From Scleroderma bovista (taxonomy: Eukaryota > Basidiomycota > Agaricomycetes > Boletales > Sclerodermataceae): a stretch of DNA of 64,000 nt. Below the pieces are notes generated by a model. That model saw nothing but the letters and a program-made list of their open reading frames with translations. It was not told the origin of the DNA and ran no database searches. The position numbers and the translations under genes are program-made. The stretch is taken from assembly GCA_037178675.1 (NCBI GenBank), contig JAYMGJ010000022.1:54607-118606 (forward strand), read 5' to 3'. Below, piece after piece: positions 60,501 through 64,000 of the stretch (position 1 is its first letter; every line of letters begins with the position of its first letter).

Positions 60501-62790
60501 AACAGGTATAAGATGCTGGTCGAGAACTTCTTGGATAACCCGTGACCTTTCTTCATTCCATGCTTTAGCAATGTCACTGTAGCTATCAGAGGCAAATGCA
60601 TCGTTAAACTGGCGTTCGAACCGACCCTTGGCCTCGTTGGTGAGATATATCGATACGTTGACCAGCAGCTCCGACTCTGCAGCAAGGATATGAAGGAATT
60701 GAGCACTATCCAACATCTGACTGATGGGTTTGTGGTGCAAATACTTGAAGTTAAAGTATGGATGGTGTTCATCGATTTTGTTGATGCCGCGTTCGGTTGG
60801 GTGGACAGATATCTGAGCTTCAGCCTTGAATAAATCTCGCATTGCTTGTTTCAAGAGGGGATCCTTTCCGAGTTCAGTTGCGAGGACCATCCGTGCACGA
60901 CGAAGCAACTCATCAGGTGTCTGAGGTATAGAGGAATCGGGGTTGATGAACTGCTCCGCACATGTGAGTGGGTTGAGCTCTTGGTCATCGACAAAGTTGG
61001 AGCGGTCACGGGAAACGAAGTTCTGTACAACTTCAGATGGTTGGATGCCGAAGCACTGACAGCGACAAGTCAGAATAACATGCCAAAAATGGCGATGCCA
61101 CTTACATCAGCGAGCTTGGAAACAACGCTTTTCTTAGCGATTTCGTAGGCAGATACACGACTGGGCGCTTTACGTTTCCGGTCTACCACCTCTTCGTCGT
61201 CATGAAATTGAAGGTCAAACGCATCCTGCTTGTTGGTCTTGTACTTCATACTTAACCATTCCGTGGCGTCAGCGACCATCTCCACGGTGTCAATCTTGGG
61301 CGTGATTATGTGTTCAAAGTAGTCGTCCACAACTTTCAAACGAGTGTACGCAGCAGAAAGTGCATTCCGCCGCTCCAGGAGCGAGCGATACTTCTGACCC
61401 AGAGCATTAATCCTCCACAGCTCAGCGAGACTGATGAGTTCAATGCGGGTGCGCATCTCTTGAGGATTGAAATAAGATATGTAGTCCCGCTTGTGAGTCC
61501 AGATATAGGGGACCTCGAACTCATGAACGAAGAGGAAGCGAAGAGAATATGAAACCGCCAAGACTAATGCTTCACGGTATGCATTGTACGGTCCGGTTGG
61601 AGAGAAAAAGTCTCTGGTCTTTCGCGCAGACAGGCGGGAGGTGACCCATGCAGCCGCATCATCCATGTCTGTTTCAGAAAGGTTTTGGTGGAGCGAGAGA
61701 GTCGCAGATTGCGACAACGACGATGTCGCTAACTGCATGCGTTCAGGGATATCTTGAGCACGAATGAGATCGTCATCTTCGGTTAACATGCGGGCACGAA
61801 TCTCTGAGGGCTCAAACACCTTCACAAATGGTAGGTCAGCTGTCCACAAGGACGAATGCAACGGATAATGTGCTTACATCTTGATACTTCATCTCGGGTT
61901 TCTGAGTGTCCTCGTAGGGTTCCATTTCGTCGTCACCAGCAAGGGCCCAATCGTATTCATGACCATCACCAAAGACATCATGAATTTCATCCCAAGCACT
62001 GAGATAAACCAGGAGATAAGACAGATACTGAATCAACAAACTGAACTTACTTAGCATCAATTCCAGACAACTCAGGACGGTTAGCCAAAGCCCTCTTACG
62101 TTGCCTCTCCTTTTTCTTCCTTTCACGCCGCCTCTCCTCACGCTCTTGTTCATCCATGCCTCCGGCCTCTTCCTCATCCTCGTAGTCTATAAAGTCGTCC
62201 ATGTCTTCTTCTTCTTCTTGGACACGCCCAGTCCGTTCATCGTCCCAAATGCGTTGAATGTCCTGAACCTGAGGCAAGTCCTCATCATCGTCTAGGTCAT
62301 CTTCGGATGACTCTATAACCTGTTTTCGCCTAGAAGAGGATGAGGCAGGAGGAGACCTGTCTTCACGTCCACGACGCAGACGAGTCAGGCGGTTTCTGAA
62401 GGAAGTACCTGTATTCTCCTCCAGAAGCTCCAAGTCATCTTCTTCCAAAGCGTCATCGTCCTCTTCTACAACATGTTCGGCCTGTGGCTTTCTGAAGATG
62501 TTGTGTTGCTTACCACGTCTCCGATGCCGCCGCTTTCGCCGCTTTCTGCGCCTCCGGCGTTCCTCCTCCTCGTCCTCCTCATCACCCTCGTCCTCTTCTT
62601 CGTCCTCATCTACTATGAATCCTTCTCTGATTCTCCTTTCCTCCTCTTCGTCGTCTTCGCCTTCTTCTGAGCTGTCGTCTGAGACACGGGCGCGGTCTGC
62701 CATGGTCGCATCGACATCTTCCTCCACCACATTTTGATCCATCGGTTCATCTTCATCGATGGCTCTGTTGGCGAGTTCAACAGACGACAT
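57532..62790 (-). CDS. SPT6: Transcription elongation factor and histone chaperone Spt6
   Basis: Start [20 protein letters not shown] at 62790. A long acidic N-terminal region with Arg-rich tracts ([20 protein letters not shown]) follows. Later: [20 protein letters not shown] (start of the conserved core), [40 protein letters not shown], the YqgF-like RNase H fold ([20 protein letters not shown]), helix-hairpin-helix ([20 protein letters not shown]), S1 domain ([20 protein letters not shown]) and tandem SH2 ([37 protein letters not shown]). The C-terminus is Gly/Pro/Thr-rich ([17 protein letters not shown]). Introns are about 50-60 bp. Spt6 reassembles nucleosomes behind Pol II and binds its phosphorylated linker through SH2. 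The S1 and SH2 exon (58263-59498) is the longest. Confidence 0.95.
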
Positions 62791-62926
62791 GGTGGATCCA
62801 GATGAACACAGTTATTCTAATGACCAGGAAATCGTCCGTCGGCAAATGCCGTGGATGTTTCCATTACATAATGGATGGAGTTAGCGTAGTTTGCATCCCA
62901 TTCCCATTCCCACCCACCCAGCCACG
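62791..62926. promoter_or_regulatory. Shared upstream region of SPT6 and deaminase gene
   Basis: 136 bp between divergent start codons. CCATTCCCATTCCCACCCACCCA-type pyrimidine repeats lie just before the deaminase ATG. Confidence 0.4.
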
Positions 62927-63445
62927 ATGACCGGACACGAGCACTTTATGCGATGTGCTTTGAGCGAGGCAGACAACTGTGAACCAGTACAGACCGCTTT
63001 TTGTGTCGGCTGTGTTCTCGTCGTGCGCCTGCCTGCTCACGACCCTACTATTCTCGCCACCGGATACTCTCGCGAGCTGCCTGGAAATACCCATGCAGAG
63101 GCCAATGCGCTTGTCAAGGCACGAAGCCTCTCAGAATCGCAAATAGCTGTCCTATTTCCATCCATTACGCCCATCCCAGCCGTAGAGAGTCTTCTTTCCC
63201 ACACAGACGTTTATACTACATTGGAACCATGTTCGGTTAGAACATCGGGTCTTCCCCCCTGCTCAGACGCCTTGATACGTGCCAACGTGAAACGATGCAT
63301 CATTGGAGTGGGAGAACCCACCGACTTCGTCAAATGCGAAGGGGCAACAAAATTGCAAGATGCTGGAATTGAGATCTTACGGTTGCCTGGCTTCCAGGCT
63401 GAATGCCTTGCGGCAGCACGCAGAGGCCACACCGGACCGATGTAA
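62927..63445 (+). CDS. Cytidine/deoxycytidylate-type deaminase, RIB2/DRAP deaminase-like
   Basis: Uninterrupted 172-residue frame from ATG 62927 (MTGHEHFMRCALSEADNCEP). Zinc-site motifs: NTHAEANALVKARS (H-A-E) and TLEPCSVRTSGLPPCSDALI (P-C ... C). The C-terminus reads VKRCIIGVGEPTDFVKCEGA with LQDAGIEILRLPGF. The C-x-V-R-x-S-G-x-x-P-C pattern resembles the deaminase of riboflavin synthesis (RIB2, 2,5-diamino-6-ribitylamino-pyrimidinone phosphate deaminase) more than cytosine or tRNA deaminases. It lacks the pseudouridine-synthase part that yeast Rib2 carries, so it is a stand-alone domain here. Assignment to riboflavin synthesis is inference from motif only. Confidence 0.75.
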   Translation: MTGHEHFMRCALSEADNCEPVQTAFCVGCVLVVRLPAHDPTILATGYSRELPGNTHAEANALVKARSLSESQIAVLFPSITPIPAVESLLSHTDVYTTLEPCSVRTSGLPPCSDALIRANVKRCIIGVGEPTDFVKCEGATKLQDAGIEILRLPGFQAECLAAARRGHTGPM

Positions 63446-64000
63446 CTGAAAGCTTTTCCTTTACAGTTCGTATGTGCTTACATTCTAATAAACTAATCAT
63501 AACTTGTCTATCACCAGTGATAGAAACGTCTTACTGTTACCGACCATGCCTTGGCTTGTTCCATGACATGATGTTTATCTATCAATGTCGATGCGCTCTC
63601 TACGGACACCATGGCAGTGTTACTCGTTGATTGTAATGGGGACCATCAGATTATCTTAGCGAGAATGGCATCAGCAGATGATAAATTTATAGGTGACAAC
63701 TCCGACGAACCTCAACAGATTTTGCATTGAAAGGTTCATCCACGACTGACTCGGAAATGGATGCCAATTCTAGTACTCCCGGCCAAAGAGTCTCCAGATA
63801 CCTCGTTCCAATCAGCTAATTGATTATTGAACCTACCCTGACAGGTGCAAATTAATATCGAGGTATTCGTGAAGTAGGGTGCCTCATGTTCGGGGAGCAC
63901 TAACTATAGATCGAGATGACTACTTTCGCTCTCTCTGAAACGTATTCTAGACACTAAGGTCGCTCTTCTAGGTTTTCTTCATAAAATATCTCGAGCTGTT
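63446..64000. other. Window end, no gene seen
   Basis: About 550 bp with only short featureless frames; nothing recognised. Confidence 0.5.

Noticed and set aside
62473..62737. Leu/Ser-rich plus-strand frames over the SPT6 acidic region
   Set aside because: Antisense of GAG/GAA/GAT-rich codons automatically gives Leu/Ser/Phe-rich frames.

Overview
The window is a gene-dense stretch of a filamentous basidiomycete genome, most likely an Agaricomycete. The reasons are many short spliceosomal introns (typically 48-66 bp, GT-AG with some GC-AG), fungal orthologues of nuclear housekeeping genes, an intron-containing histone H2B, and families that are typical of mushroom-forming fungi: a DUF6533-like multi-pass membrane protein array and a secreted RlpA/double-psi beta-barrel protein. 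No rRNA, tRNA, CRISPR array or complete transposon was recognised. Gene models were built by hand from splice sites and family motifs. Where exon lengths are given, they sum to an open frame.

Layout. 1-10.2 kb: 3' part of a SAM methyltransferase (+), HTD2-like dehydratase (+), protein N-terminal methyltransferase NTM1 (-), replication-fork protein CSM3/Swi3/Tipin (-), WD40 protein CMR1 (-) and an MFSD1-like transporter (-). 10.5-19 kb: histone H2B (+), PRCC-like protein (-), NUP133 (+), COA8-like mitochondrial factor (-) and a SAP-domain AIM34-like protein (-). 19.2-21.0 kb: a conserved but unassigned protein (+).

21.4-34.1 kb is a duplication zone. Five tandem paralogues (A-E, all -) encode 262-327 aa multi-pass membrane proteins with identical exon architecture. 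A degenerate sixth copy and duplicated pieces of neighbouring sequence lie between them. Next come two tandem mitochondrial-type adenylate kinase genes (-). 34.1-38.3 kb has no recognisable gene.

38.3-53.3 kb: COQ11 (-), RlpA-like secreted protein (-), SCAMP (+), poly(A)-binding protein PAB1 (+), a second SAM methyltransferase (-), SPT8 (-), SRP54 (+) and a four-helix membrane protein of unknown function (-). 53.3-57.5 kb is a second gene-poor stretch containing a GC-rich island. 57.5-63.4 kb: SPT6 (-) and a RIB2-like deaminase (+). The last 0.55 kb shows nothing.

Genes are not organised in operons. Functional neighbours exist (CSM3 and CMR1 in genome stability; SPT8 and SPT6 in Pol II transcription; COA8, COQ11, HTD2 and adenylate kinase in mitochondria), but nothing shows co-regulation beyond two divergent pairs whose start codons are only about 50 bp apart (PRCC/NUP133 and SPT8/SRP54). 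The most unusual part is the membrane-protein array, where four of five copies use a GC-AG first intron and one uses GT-AG at the same position.
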